Assembly (NCBI RefSeq): GCF_020509005.1
Contig: NC_063012.1
Coordinates: 10,106,001-10,170,000 of the forward strand
DNA from: Fulvia fulva
Taxonomy: Eukaryota > Ascomycota > Dothideomycetes > Mycosphaerellales > Mycosphaerellaceae
Length of the DNA stretch: 64,000 bases
Reading direction: 5' to 3'
Made by a program: the position numbers and the translations under genes. Positions 1-11,989 of the stretch are shown here, piece by piece. Numbering within the stretch: the stretch's first letter is position 1; each line of letters begins with the position of its first letter. Below the pieces are notes generated by a model. It saw nothing but the letters and a program-made list of their open reading frames with translations, was not told where the DNA came from and did no database searches.

Positions 1-3000
1 TTGCAAACAGACGTTCCCGCTCTCGAGGAATACCAGTATACTGCTGCCTCACGACCGAAGCATGGCAACCAGAATGGACCATCCAGTCATCACCGCTCGG
101 ATTCTACATCACCAAGTCCACGGACCACAGAGATTGGCCATCAAATCCGTCCAGGCAGTCCTGACATGCGGCTGATCACTCATCGTAGCGAGTGTCTTAT
201 TCGTCCTCGAATACTGCTTAAGAAAGGCCAAATTTATACCGGTACGACTCTCCCCAGCCTCATGACCAGAAAGTTCAAACAGGCTCAATCCGAGACGTGT
301 CAACCAACAGCACCGGCAGGGACAAGGAGTGTTTCGTACATGAAAGCCAAGTGTCCGGAATAATGGCTGGTGCTGACGAGCCTCATCTCAGGATATTTTC
401 GTTGTGCCTGACGACGTGGGCAATCTGGATAGTCAATGCCGCCGGTTAGAGTCTATGGGGGTCGGGTGTCGTTGCGAAGACTCCGCGGGAGGCGTATGCA
501 GCTTGGGACGGCGCGAGAACGACAGACGCCTCTTTCCATCGTATTTTCATCAGAATAGCATCGCGTACGCAGCGACACATGTACGCAGTAGGTACGGTGT
601 TGATGTTCGCGCCACGGGGCCTCCTTCTCAAAGAGACATTGGCAAGAACCCCTCCGACAGCGGCGCTTGCTTGCTCGCTCTCACGAAACGCTGAACTCGA
701 GCTTGAGACCCGACCGCCATGTCAATCCTCAGCCACACCTCTCAAACAAACTTCAACACCACCAACGTACAATGCCGCAATGCGCCATTGCTGCAGGGAC
801 AAGCGACAGAAATATGCATCGGTTAGGTACATCAGACATGTACACATCGTGTTTCTGGAAACAGCGGTCTGGATCCGGCCACGTTGTCGTATCCTTATTG
901 GCAGTTACAACTGCTTCGTTGTCGTTCTTGCTCTGGGGATGATGATGACGGCGGGCGAGTAATATTGATTGCTTGATCAGACCTGACTACATTGAAGTCT
1001 ATGTGATGTGGCATCTGGACGAGGCGGGATCTTGGGACAGCAGTCGTTGGCACGGCATATTCGCCATTGACAGCTGCTGTGCCGTGCCAGCGAAGCAGTA
1101 CCGCCATCTGGATACTGCTGCTGCATGGTAGGATCCCACATCCAATCTCGGTGCGGATGGAAAGGCGGTCAATGTCATTGCTTTGACAGATCTCGCCTCG
1201 CTGTTCACTGTTCGGTTCGGCGGCAGTCTGGCCAACGCATGAACCTGTACCTGGCTTGCTGCACACTTCATGCAAGACCAGCAGCAGTCCCGGTGGTCGG
1301 GAAAGCTGCTCGAGCATGAGGTGGACTTCAGTTGTCGAGACCATGCCAATCGCTCTTTGATATGTTTCAGGTTTGCCTATCAGTCAATCTTCACCTCGAG
1401 TGGTAAATGCGAGCGAGCTTGTCTTGCCTTGAAACATTGAAATGCGGATGACAGCTCACTGACTCACACTGACTCAGTGGCCAATAGAAGGTGAGACCTG
1501 CAGCACTCGCGGCACAGCAGAGCTGCAAGCTCGCCAACACAGATGATATGCAGGTTGCTTGAGCTCTGTTGCAGCTGTCTGAAAGACAGCATGCATAGCG
1601 AGCAACGATTGCCTCGCCATGTCGATGACGCTTGATTATCCGTCACGAGCAGGACGTATTGATCACGCGCAATGACATGGAACACAGTTCAAGTGGAGTT
1701 GACACGGGTCAAATGTCCATTTGACCATTCAATTAAATCAATCGCTATCAATATAGTTCAGATGAGGCGCGCATTCGCTGCAGCTGCCATGGGGTATAAC
1801 ATCCATCCTAGTCCCATTCCCGCATTAACCAAAACCATCCCACGCCTCCATACAATGCACGAGCATCGATCAGCATAGAGTACATTAGCCAACATAGCTA
1901 GTCCAAGCGGCCGTCACATGTATCGCATTCCCAGCGCAGTAGTAGTAATTCGCCGATAAGTCCAGAGTAAAGATACATTTGCCGTCCAGCAGCGCCGAAG
2001 TTGCGTAGGTAGAAGCGAGATGACGAGATGATGTATAGTGTGTGAGATAAGGTACAGCGGGTGTGGGCGGTTGCAGTCGGATTAAAAGTCGTCTCCGGAG
2101 GTGGAGTAAGTGTAGTGTATCGTAATTGTGGCGGAGAAGGAAGTGAATGCTTGTCGCTCCGTTGAAGGAAGAAGCGAGAAGTGGTCGTGAGCCAATCGAA
2201 GCTGCGAGTGATGGCACAGCCAGTTGTCGCAGCCGCGGAAGAACCGAGTAAGATGTCCGTAACGCCAGATCCAATGCGGGGAGCTCCTAGAGTGTCGTGC
2301 GTGAGCGTCGACGGTGACGATGATGCGTGTCGAAGCTGTCGAGCTCTGGTTTGGAATCAGTCGTCAGATGACTCCATAGCCGTGGCGCTTCCGAGGAAGT
2401 GAAACGGTAGCCTTCTTGTCGTTGCGTAGTTATCCGGCTGGGTGTTGGTCGAGCCGTCGAGAGCTGCCTTTGTGGCGACGCTCTCACTTTGTTGGAAGCG
2501 GTGGCAGAGGACGGGTAGGCGCAGGGCCGGGGCAAGGTGGGAATGTCGAGGCAGGCATTGTGGTGGTTGTGTGGTTGTTCTTGTTGGTTGCAGCGCGGTA
2601 CAGGCGATGGACTCTTGCTATCGTTGGTTGTTGTATGGACGTTGTTGTTGGGTCGCGGTGTGGTCGTGTAGTCGTATAGTCCAAGCTATGTAGTGGGCGG
2701 TGATGATCAGAGCGAAGAGGCACGGCGAGACAGCGCGGCAGGAGTGCTTATATGTGCGGGAAAGGACACGGTAAAGTCGTACGCAAACCATGTCGACGGG
2801 TCATTTCCCATGATGCAGAACTAGGCAGCGCACACGCCGCTCATCCTTGAACGGCGGTGAGTCTGTGCCTAACGAACGCTGCCTGGTCAAAGGAGCAAGA
2901 AAGCAGCAATCGCTCTCTGGCCAAGAAAGCTAACTTTGCGAAGCTGCAGCTGGACCCAGTCAAAACTCAGCCCTGTCCCGTTCGCATCCTTTCCCTTCAC

Positions 3001-6000
3001 GGAGCCCGACAGGCCTCCTGGTCCCCACGGTCCCGTTGTTTGCCCCGTTTCATCGAATGCCTCGTATACGCCCTGGTCGCCGATCCTATTACGACATGCG
3101 CAAATAGAATGATATTCAGGCAATCGATATTGTTATTTGCAGACTGCCCAACGCAGAACACTGAGCACCGTGGGCAGTCCGCACGCGCAGCCAAGCAAGC
3201 CTCACTTCTCGCATATGCGCCTTCGCCAATGCTGTCGGTTTGGCTAGTAGCTGTCTCTTGGGACGGTTCAAAGCCACATCAGAGGTCCTCGACGAGCTAC
3301 ATACCGCTGCGCGGGACGTTGCCTCATCGTCTTCCGCTCGCAGCCGTCGACAGCTCCAGAGTGGCTAGCAAAGCTTCCAGCTATCGAGGTGCCGTTCGAC
3401 CAGCAGGGGTACGGGCACGACGGGGTGGTGTGTTGATCACGCCGCAAAGCTCCGGCATGGAAGCTGCGAAACGCCTTCCTGCTGTTTCAGCACGCCAGAA
3501 ATTTTCTTTCTGCACCAGACCCGTGAACTATTACCCTGGTGGCAAATTGTGCGCGCTGTCTTGTGTTCGAAGCACCGGATTGTGAGTCGTGACACTCTCA
3601 TTTCGCTTGCCGGGGTCTGAGAAGCGCGGGAGGAGAACGGGAGAGGCTACTCTCTTAAACGCACAAATGCGAACCTCGCTCGTCGACAGCTCCAAGCTAT
3701 CGTGCTGCCATCGTGAAGAATCCCGCCGTCTGCCGTCATCGTCATCCCGTGAGCATGATTGAGTATTGCTAAGCATGTTACCTGCCTTGGAACACAGCTC
3801 TCCGCGGACAGCATCTCGGCATGATTACTGGAAACAGCCTGCGAGAAGATACATGTAGCAGGTATTGACGACCCGCACGATACTATCATACCAACGTCCG
3901 CATGATGCGAGGCGTGCGCGTCAGCAGCAGGCGACGCAGCACCGCTGCTTTGAGTTGCGGCAATTTGCAAACAGTAAAATGCTCCCACGTGGCCGCCTTG
4001 CTGGGAACCCAAGCTAGACGAGACTGCAGCCAGGACCATCTAAATGCAGACGCCGGTGCCGTTGTTTCGAGCAGGAAAGCCCATTGATTCCCCTTGTTCC
4101 TGCGTCACGCGCGTGAAGAAATATCGCTCCTGGACTTCGACTGGGGAGATGATGATTTTGCAGTCCTGCAGACGTCTAGCAGACACCGCCGTTTGGGTGC
4201 CCAACAGCCGGCAAAGGGCGATGTCGCGATGGTCGCCACGACTCCACACGCCGCGGGTACCTGAATGATCGCCAGGGGTGCAGCTGGCAGCAGTCTGGCG
4301 CTCGATCAAAAACTGCTGATCAGCTATCGGCTACGTTTTGGTTGTGTGGCTCGAGTATCGTCATCAATGTGCTTCAATCGATATTGAGACGTGTTTGAGT
4401 ACCAATTTCTCGCTCCGTCTATCAAGCATTACTGATTCCTGCGCGGACGGAGCGTTCTACAAACGAACAATGCACTCATCTAACAGCTCCCAGCTACCTC
4501 AGCGAGCAATTGCGGGTTGACGTTGCACAACGTGCTATCGAACCTGGGCAGCACTATCGACTGTGGCTTGACGACGTCGGTCGGAGGGTCGGCTTCGTGA
4601 ATCCTAGCGAACATCCTCATCTGAGGCTGGTTCGGCTCGGCTGCACATGCGAGATCCTGCCGAATCGTTACCAAGAGGTCGGGTCACTGCAAGGAACAAT
4701 GATGCTGACGCCTGCTTTCCTGTTCCTGGCACCAGGCTGCGATGGCAAATCACCTTCCGTCCAGGAACGGTCATGCCGCTGTCAGACCACTATGGAGCTT
4801 CCCTATCGTGTCATACCAGCTGTTGCTTATTGCGAAGCTGCCCTGTACGGTGATTCCAATTCATCCGTCGGACCTCAGCTTGAGCTCACCATGTCGGGAT
4901 CGGATGTGCTCAAAGAGAAGCGAGCTGATATTACGGAGACGAGCCACACCTTACTCTAGCGTGAACTTGTGGCGCCCGCGATATCTTCAATTGCCGTGCG
5001 GCGCAGTGAACCTTCGCACACCACTTCTGCCGGCCAAGGAGAAACCGCACCCATCCATCTCCACGACGCATTGCTTGAGCATGAGCGTGCTCGCCGACAC
5101 TTGGTTGAGGTACCACCAATCACCATCAGACTCAGCAGCCTGCTGTACATCAGCAACCTTGGAAGTCAGTCGATAGCTTCGTTAGAGTTCGCCACATGGG
5201 TTGCCATAGCCGTGCAGCAGGGTGTTGGACCTCGAGACGAGCTCCCATGAGCGAGGTCTTGTCTTCTGGTTCCCTCTTACCCCCTGACGATCGACGACGC
5301 TCTGGACACAGCTGCCGGCAACAGGAACCGCATTGCTGCTGAACATGCTTGAGACTGTCCGGAGTCAATTGCAATTCTGCCAAAGACTATCCTGAGCTTT
5401 CCAATGGCTCTTCATCTTCGGACACCGACACCAGCCGGGGTCCACCTCATTATATGCATGTACCACGTAGATAGCAGGTCGCGATCGAGGTACAAGTACA
5501 TCCACACAGCTATCTTACTGTACTGGCACAGCTTTTCTGACCTCTTTGCGACGAGTGGCATGATACTGCTCGACCCTCATGGACAGCTCCAGAGCTTGAC
5601 CAACATCGAACGATCAAGGCGAAAAGATGCCTGCTTCACGCTACTACTCAGGGTCTGGTCGATTGCAACACTCGTAATCGAGGGCTTCTCGTCGCGAACT
5701 GTATTTTCTTCATGGCATGGCCTCCATGTGGCAAATGGGCGGATGATCAACGGCAAGGCGTCGTGAGTTTTGTGTCACGACATCAACATCAGTCCAACCA
5801 CCTTCGCTGTGGTACCTGGTTATGAGGTGACAGCTCTGGCTCGCAGTCCTGAGCGCAACAAAGCACGCAATGACTAGGGTTTGCGCTCACATTGACAGCT
5901 CAGCTCTGGGCAAAGAAAAGGTTACTGCGAGTAGACCCATGGCTTAGCTGACGAGATGTGCAGGCACGATTTGCAATCAAGCAATGCCACATGACAGCAG

Positions 6001-6512
6001 CACTGTAAACCTGGTGCAGGATGAACCACAATGCGCACGCTTTCCAGGCCATCATCACCATTACTGGACCGTTAGCATGTTGAAGTGCAGCTGGCCGTTA
6101 CCAGTACTACCATTCACCTCGACTCAGGCACGCATGCATCAACACTTCTCGCCGGGCATGCACAACGCAAAGATGACCAAAGTTGCATCGTATGACCGCG
6201 CATAGCATTCTCGGCATCGGCTGCATGAACGCTTCGCATACTTACCGATGCCGTATACTGCTGACACTGCAGCCCTCACGCTTCGGCAGAGTCGGCTCCT
6301 GCCAGGCAGTAGACGGTCCTGCCGCTGCACATCCTCACGTGAGATCACAGCAATGTGGTACGATGCTGCACAGCTATGTGGACGTTATGTTCCTTTCGGG
6401 TATGAACTAGCTCTTGTGGACACATAACGGACTGACACAATGGCTCGAGGGAACAGTCTCTCGACCGTTGATTTGCAGACGGCTGTGAGAGTAGCTCTGG
6501 GTCTTGTGCTGC
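1..6512. other. Gene-poor 6.5-kb region
   Basis: I see no gene I can support here. Open frames are short, occur on both strands at similar lengths, lack recognisable domains and mostly start at non-ATG codons. The longest, 2857-3585 (+), has no family resemblance and a composition like its surroundings. A possible minus-strand promoter near 2750 is listed separately. The region ends exactly at the pogo-like element. Confidence 0.5.
2746..2754 (-). promoter_or_regulatory. Possible TATA-like site with CA-rich leader (minus strand)
   Basis: The minus strand reads CATATAAGC here. About 60-190 bp downstream (2560-2690) that strand is rich in CA and CAA runs, the usual look of a fungal 5' untranslated leader. 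Short minus frames follow (for example 1885-2274), but I cannot join them into a convincing protein, so this may be a non-coding transcript or chance. Confidence 0.2.
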
Positions 6513-6514
6513 TA

Positions 6515-6580
6515 GCCGTGTCGGTCCCCATGCACCCGCGAAGCGGGTGTTGGACAACCCAGTGATATTGGACACCTCAA
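6515..6580 (+). repeat. Terminal inverted repeat, copy 1, left
   Basis: Sixty-six bases matching the reverse complement of 7979-8044 with one T/C mismatch. It contains the palindrome CACCCGCGAAGCGGGTG (7-bp arms, GAA loop). Just inside lies another inverted pair, CACCTCA...TGAGGTG, around GATATC. Confidence 0.92.
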
Positions 6581-6603
6581 CGATATCAATGAGGTGTATT
6601 CAA

Positions 6604-7921
6604 CTATCTATTGGCTATATCGTCCATACAGGCAAGCCATATTGGCATAATCTTCCGTCTCTCCACTGGATGAGCAGGTCTGTTGTATGTCCCCTTGATA
6701 TAGCTCATAATCTTGCTTATTCGGTGTCTCAATTCACCTGTTCTTGCACGTGCTAGCTGGGCTTCAAGCTGCTTTACTGTGTTCTCTTCACGTTCTTGTA
6801 TAGCAGCTCTTGCGTTGATAGCCTTCATGACACCTCCACGCTGAAGGTGTTGTCTCTTCTGAGTGTTGCGAGCATTGCGAGCGTTCTGGCGGACCGTGGT
6901 GTTGTTCAATTCAGCTACTGCTTCGGCGCCCTCGACGATAGCAATCTGGGCTCCACGGAAGAGTGGCTCCAGTCGCTGCTTAATAGACTCATCTATCAAT
7001 AGATCAGCTATAAGCGCAGCAGTGTATCGACCGAAGGTCCTCACTGTTGTTGGAAGCTGCTTATCGTTGACAATCGGCTCCGGTGTTGAGACTCGTTTAT
7101 TCGATCGAAGAGCAGCTAGGTCTTGCCTTGCACGAGCCAATATTGGCTCCGGATTGAAGGTCATTCGTGTATCCAGAATCACTAACACCCACAACCGTGT
7201 CGTCTTCAAGGTGTTGGTACCACGTATTCAGGTGCATCTTCCCTATCGTGATGAGGAAGGCTGGAATCACATGCCCAGCTGCTGAGACAGCAACAACATC
7301 CGTACAGCTCTCACGGTTGTTGGCAGTAGGAAGGAAGTTCTTCCTCTTCGGATATTGCGTAAGAACATACTGGTTCTTCGCAACACCAATGCGGAAGCCA
7401 GTCTCGTCTATATTCCACATGTCCTCAGGCAATATGCCATGCTCTTGACAGGTCTCCCACAGCTTGCTGTACCACCATTCAAGGTCACCAATATCCCACG
7501 CCGCTGCTCTTGCTGCTTCCAATGGTTGTTGCTTCACCTTCTTCCATTCTAGACGTCGATTGAGCCATCGTTGTGGCCACTTCGAGCTCACAATTGGAGG
7601 TGATCTAGGTCCAGTATGGTATCGCTTGAGGATCGAATTTGCGCTGATCTGGACCATCCGGAGTCGCGCGGATACGCCTATCTTGTCACACCTCCTCAAG
7701 TAGGTTGCAAGAACAGCTTCTTGATCGTCTGTCAACACCGTGTGCGTACGCGGCCGTGTGCTGCGTGAGTTGTGACCGAGAAGTCGTCTTCTGAAGCGTT
7801 GGTAATCGACACCCCAGTTGGCGGCTACCTGCTTGACAGGACCTGGATTTGACGCGTCGCAGTACCACTGCACGGCCTCACTGATGAGCTCCTCTTCTTC
7901 ACGATAGATGGAAGCAACCAT
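6604..7921 (-). pseudogene. Defective pogo/Fot1-like transposase, copy 1
   Basis: The start at 7921 opens 274 codons. They contain an N-terminal psq-like helix-turn-helix (about residues 10-50), a CENP-B/Tc5-type DNA-binding domain (about 55-140) and the beginning of the DDE/DDD catalytic domain, with the first Asp in DETGF (about residue 169). After a GYTND segment the expected stretch with the DGHxSH-type second Asp and the third acidic residue is absent. The sequence jumps, out of frame, to the family C-terminus (FNPEP...), open as a second frame 7209-6604. I infer loss of roughly 150-200 codons. This copy lacks the 4-bp loss seen in copy 2. It probably encodes only a DNA-binding N-terminal protein. 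Confidence 0.82.
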
Positions 7922-7978
7922 ATTGATGAGATAACGCGTGTTGAATGGAAGATACGCGTGTTGGAAAGCGTGGTTTTA

Positions 7979-8044
7979 TTGAGGTGTCCAGTATCACTGG
8001 GTTGTCCAACACCCGCTTCGCGGGTGCATGGGGACCGACACGGC
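7979..8044 (-). repeat. Terminal inverted repeat, copy 1, right
   Basis: Right end of the element, with the same internal hairpin as the left end. Just inside it are two spaced CAACACGCG motifs (minus strand) between the TIR and the transposase start, possibly transposase-binding repeats. Confidence 0.92.
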
Positions 8045-8290
8045 TACGGGCAATGAATCTGGCCGTTATTGCACATGCAAATGCCCCTCCATCGAGAGTC
8101 TGTGCGCCCACACGTAACTGAATAGAGGTGAAGTCTTGGCACTTTGACAATGGAAATGCATGAACCGCAATTGTCTTTGTTCTCGCGCACACACTGACCA
8201 GAGTCGGACACACCAACTCTCGCCAACAAAGGATTGCTAAACATTGGGTAGCCGCACTTCCCAACAACAGTCTTCTCTATTCGCAGAATC

Positions 8291-10096
8291 ATGGCTGATG
8301 ACATACCCAACAGACTCGATGGCAACACTGCCGCCACTCTACCACCGGAACAAGACAATCGAGCATGGCGATTCCTCAGGAAAGTCCGCACCTGCATTGG
8401 ACTTGGCAGATACTTCAAGCCTCCTCGTGTGGTCAAGCGTCCGGCATCGCCCAGGAGAGGCTCTCCTTCCCAGTCACCGAAGCAGCAGCAACGTAGGACT
8501 CCAGCAACGAAGACGTCGAGGAAGGACTTACTTCCGTTTTTAAGCTCAACTTATGGGCATAAAGTTCATGGTGGTTGCTTTGTGACACATCTTATCGATG
8601 CTGTAAGGGTTCATACCCTGAAGCAGCGGCTTGAAAGGGACCTCGCGAATCACGATGCGAGAGTCACAGCAGCTTGGATCAACAAGCTGGTGGCTACTAT
8701 ACGATCTGAGACGCTGTCGACCGAGGAGGAAGTCCTTGAGGCCATGCAATACCTGAAAGACGAACAGCAACAAGTGATCAAGGACTCTACCAAAACGATA
8801 GAGGCAGGACCACAACGGGCCGAAGCCGTTAAGCAACAGCTTCGTATGGTCAATACGAGCATGAGATTGTGCCTCAAAGCTGTGTTCGAAACTTATGATG
8901 CGTACATCGATGGTGAAGGAGGTGATGGACTCTTGCTGAGCTGGACCTTTGGTGAGGCGCTACAGAGATGTCGGCGAAGTTGGCAAAATTTGGAGAGGGA
9001 GGAAGTAACCTTCAAGACAGTCATCACCACCAGAAAAGCTGGCGTTCGAAAGCAACCGCTGAATCTCAATGGCTCTGCGGCGAGCTCCGACACCATTGCA
9101 TCGGCAGCACCAGGTTCTCGTCAAAGCACGCCAGATGAAGTTGTCACAACGGCAGCAGGTACGCTGCCCGTGCATCAAATTATGAAATCACTAAACCAAA
9201 TACGCCAATGCTACACCGAGCTCCAAGATGATCTCCTCGGCCGTCACGCCAAAGCCCTACTAGGTCACCGAGCCCAACTTCCACCACAACCTCTGACCTT
9301 TCCGAACCTTCTTAAGAACAACGATCTAATCCCTTCCAATATCCCGTCAACCAATGCCCACCTTCCCAACAGCACCGACATTCCGACGCCACCACCACTA
9401 TCTCCTACCCCCCGCGCCCTCAGCCGCAAATATCTAGCTCTAAAATCTGCCGTAAAACGCAGCATCGTCTCTCGCTCTCAGGCCGGAGATCTCTACCTCC
9501 GCTCGTACCTGTCCTACCTCGTCGCCTATCCTGGCTGCTCCTATCAAACCTTCCATGACCTCTACATCACCTCCTCGGGGCGGTCTTGGACCGAGGAGGA
9601 AGCGGCGCTGATTGCTGAGCGGGAAAGGCTGGAGGCAGAAGAGACAAGAGCATGGGAGGATTTAAGGGAGTACTCTGGGCAGGGAATTGGAGATCTCTCG
9701 TTCCTGTCGGAAGACGAAGAAATGTCTGCATGTGCGGGCGATTTTGTTGGATCCAGTGTTGTGGCGTCGTGGCGAGGCAGCGAGGGGAAAGGAGATCGAA
9801 AGAGAGTCAATGGGTGGCGGAGTGGCGTTGTGTCGGACAGTATGGACGGGCATGTGACTGTCGAGAGGCCGAATAGCTCGGCCCTGTTGGGGTAAAGCGA
9901 GTATGAATGGACTGGGACTTTCAATGATGACCGGCCGGAACGACGGGCCAGAATATTGAGGAGGTATGAGGGTACTATGAGGGGAGCAAGGCTGGATGCT
10001 ATCAAGGTGAAGAATGGAATATTGGGTTTGAGGCCCAAGTCAGCGCGGTTAAGAAGGGAGAGGTTTGTGGGTTCACAGCGGCGGAAAAGTCTTTGA
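8291..10096 (+). CDS. Unrecognised 534-aa protein, or 581 aa if a 60-bp intron is spliced
   Basis: The ATG at 8291 opens 534 codons to a TAA at 9893. I recognise no domain. The N-terminus is basic and Ser/Pro-rich, the middle (about residues 110-240) is helical and Lys/Glu-rich, a Pro/Thr-rich linker follows, and the end is acidic then basic. The same frame continues past the TAA with coding-like, Arg-rich sequence to a TGA at 10094-10096. A GTAAAG donor sits on the stop (9892) and CCAG| lies at 9951, giving a 60-bp intron (3n) whose removal deletes the stop and keeps frame: join(8291..9891,9952..10096), 581 aa. Retention gives 534 aa. The pogo-like element ends 246 bp upstream. A lineage-specific protein is likely. 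Confidence 0.65.
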
Positions 10097-10247
10097 GAGG
10101 GAAGTTTATGTCTGATTAGTATTTGTCAAAACATGCCTATGCGCGGCACAGACCTGGTGTTATGACGGCTAGAACCAGTGGCGAAGTCTTTGCCTAGTGT
10201 ACATTTTCCACTCAGTGCGTACATTTCTCTGTGTTCAGTCAGCCAAC

Positions 10248-11729
10248 TCAGCGCTTCCAACTCTTCGTGTGTGAAGGACCTGCATCGCCTTGAATAGACT
10301 CTCCCACGATCTTTGCCGTCCTCTGCATCTGGTCTGCCATCTTGGTCATAACACCTCGCGTATCCCATGGCTGTCCGATGTCGCTTGCCCTCTGCTTTCC
10401 CTTGCCCTGTCCGAGTGCCCCAGTTGTTGGATTGCGGTCAGCAACCTCCTGCACAGCTTGATCCTGCCTCGCGTTGGCCGGCGCTCTACCAACATGAGCT
10501 TGGATTACTGGCGGGCGAAAGGCAGAAGGGGCTGCAGCTCGTGGAGTCCCGTCGTACGGAAGACTTTTGCCAAGAGCCTGATTGTGACCGGCCGCTTGCG
10601 CATTTACGGAAGCCATCTCCGCTCGATTGACGCCGTTTCTCGAGCCAGTAGCCGGCAGTGGGGAAGATGGTCGGCGCACTTCGGTTGCGCGTGAGCTACG
10701 CCAGGGAGAACGAGAGCGATGGTCGTTGCCATTGTCTCTTCGGTCTTGTGGCCATCTCGAGCGGCCACGGTCGTTGCCGTGATCAGCACTCAGCGCGAAA
10801 TTTGGTAGCGCCACACGGTGCTCTTTTGTATCGAAGTATGGTCCAAGTTGAGTTGCGTAGCGGTAGATGGCGGCGAGTCGGGTCTCGCTCTCAAGATCGA
10901 GCCTCTCCTTGGTCGCCTTCACATACTCGGTGTTCTGGATGATGACTATGCGTAGGTCCAACATCGACTCGTCGTGACCAGGGTACTTGCTGTCCGCCAG
11001 GACTAAAGGCTGCCAATAGCCCACCCCGCCTTGGTAATCGGTCCTGTTCTGAGAGTCCCATAGGCTGAGGATTCGAATCAAGCTCTGCGACCTACAATCA
11101 CCATGGACCAGGTCCTTAAACCCTCGTCCCGTGCGGGTCGTGGTACGACAGCACATGACAGCAGTACCGAGGTCCTTGAGTGATAGGAACTTTCGAATCT
11201 TGAGGTTGTGAATTCCATCAGGCATGATGATGTGCCCAGAGGCTGATGCCTTCATCTCGTACTCGCTATCTTCTTCCTCATCGTCTCTACCGGGGGTGAT
11301 AGTGTACGTGTCTGGTGCGTAGAAGAATTTCCCAGTGAGCATGGCAGTCGGGTTGGTGTCGAAATTGTCGGCCAGGAGGGCGGCCCTAATTCTCTCCCTC
11401 TCGTGTCGTGCGTGTAGCTCTCCCGCGGTCAATGCAGCCAGGTCGTCCAGGCCGTTGGCATAGACAGGAAGTACCTGTCTCTCCCACAACCAGACCCACT
11501 CGTCTATGTCGTGATCTCGTTGAGCTCGGTGAGTGTCCGCGAACTCTTCCCACTTTTCTTTTCGCTCCGCGACGCGCCAGCCGTCGATTTCTTCGGCGTG
11601 GTCAAAAAGTAGTTGGAAGTCTTCCTTCGAGTAATATGAGTGTCGAGGGGAGTTGGGTTCGAGGGGGGGTACTCCATCACAATGCTGCGTCCAGCGGCAG
11701 ACGATGGTGGTGATCCTATTTGGTCTGCG
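10248..11729 (-). CDS. Unrecognised protein, 5' exon unresolved
   Basis: A minus-strand frame is open from a TAA at 11730-11732 to the stop at 10248, about 490 codons. The first in-frame initiator-like codon is only a TTG at 11489. The 240 bp upstream of it is strongly coding-like (aromatic and charged, with G/C-rich third positions), so I infer an upstream exon joined through an acceptor near 11720-11724. A CTAAC branch-like motif lies at 11729-11733. A candidate first exon with ATGs lies at about 11780-11985 with GTAAAT at its end, but its phase does not fit, so the join is left open. The C-terminal half is Arg/Ser/Pro/Gln-rich and probably disordered. No domain recognised. It converges on the preceding gene. 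Confidence 0.5.
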   Translation of the reverse strand, partial: RRPNRITTIVCRWTQHCDGVPPLEPNSPRHSYYSKEDFQLLFDHAEEIDGWRVAERKEKWEEFADTHRAQRDHDIDEWVWLWERQVLPVYANGLDDLAALTAGELHARHERERIRAALLADNFDTNPTAMLTGKFFYAPDTYTITPGRDDEEEDSEYEMKASASGHIIMPDGIHNLKIRKFLSLKDLGTAVMCCRTTTRTGRGFKDLVHGDCRSQSLIRILSLWDSQNRTDYQGGVGYWQPLVLADSKYPGHDESMLDLRIVIIQNTEYVKATKERLDLESETRLAAIYRYATQLGPYFDTKEHRVALPNFALSADHGNDRGRSRWPQDRRDNGNDHRSRSPWRSSRATEVRRPSSPLPATGSRNGVNRAEMASVNAQAAGHNQALGKSLPYDGTPRAAAPSAFRPPVIQAHVGRAPANARQDQAVQEVADRNPTTGALGQGKGKQRASDIGQPWDTRGVMTKMADQMQRTAKIVGESIQGDAGPSHTKSWKR

Positions 11730-11989
11730 TTAGCGGTACTTCGACGGACAGAGCGTGACATAGCGGTGCGAATTTACCATCGGAGCTGCCGTTGGTACGG
11801 TTGTGAGCAAGATTGTTACCGCCGTTGACAGCGCCCCTCGAGTGTCCTGCAAACAGGCTGCTGAAGCCGAGTCCTTTGAGACTTTCAAACATCTTGTTGT
11901 GAAGACGCTGTGCTAGCCTTGGCGCAAGAAGTCTTATGTGTGCAGGTGGAAGAGGTGTTCTGTCAAGAGTACGCTGTTCAAACAATGTG

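Larger units (their letters stand above)
6515..8044 (-). mobile_element. Pogo/Fot1-type Tc1-mariner element, copy 1 (internally deleted)
   Basis: A 1530-bp DNA transposon bounded by 66-bp terminal inverted repeats starting GCCGTGTCGGTCCCCATGCA and flanked by a TA target-site duplication (6513-6514 and 8045-8046). The transposase remnant lies on the minus strand. TA duplication, TIRs and a CENP-B-like helix-turn-helix followed by a DETGF motif place it in the pogo/Fot1 branch of Tc1-mariner. The core with the second and third catalytic acidic residues is missing, so it cannot move by itself. Copy 2 at 51902-53427 is nearly identical and inverted. Confidence 0.9.

Noticed and set aside
2857..3585. 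242-codon plus-strand open frame
   Set aside because: Starts at GTG, has no domain or coding-like pattern, and is overlapped by equally open minus frames.
4510..4959. 149-codon plus-strand open frame
   Set aside because: No domain, no ATG start, composition like flanking non-coding sequence.
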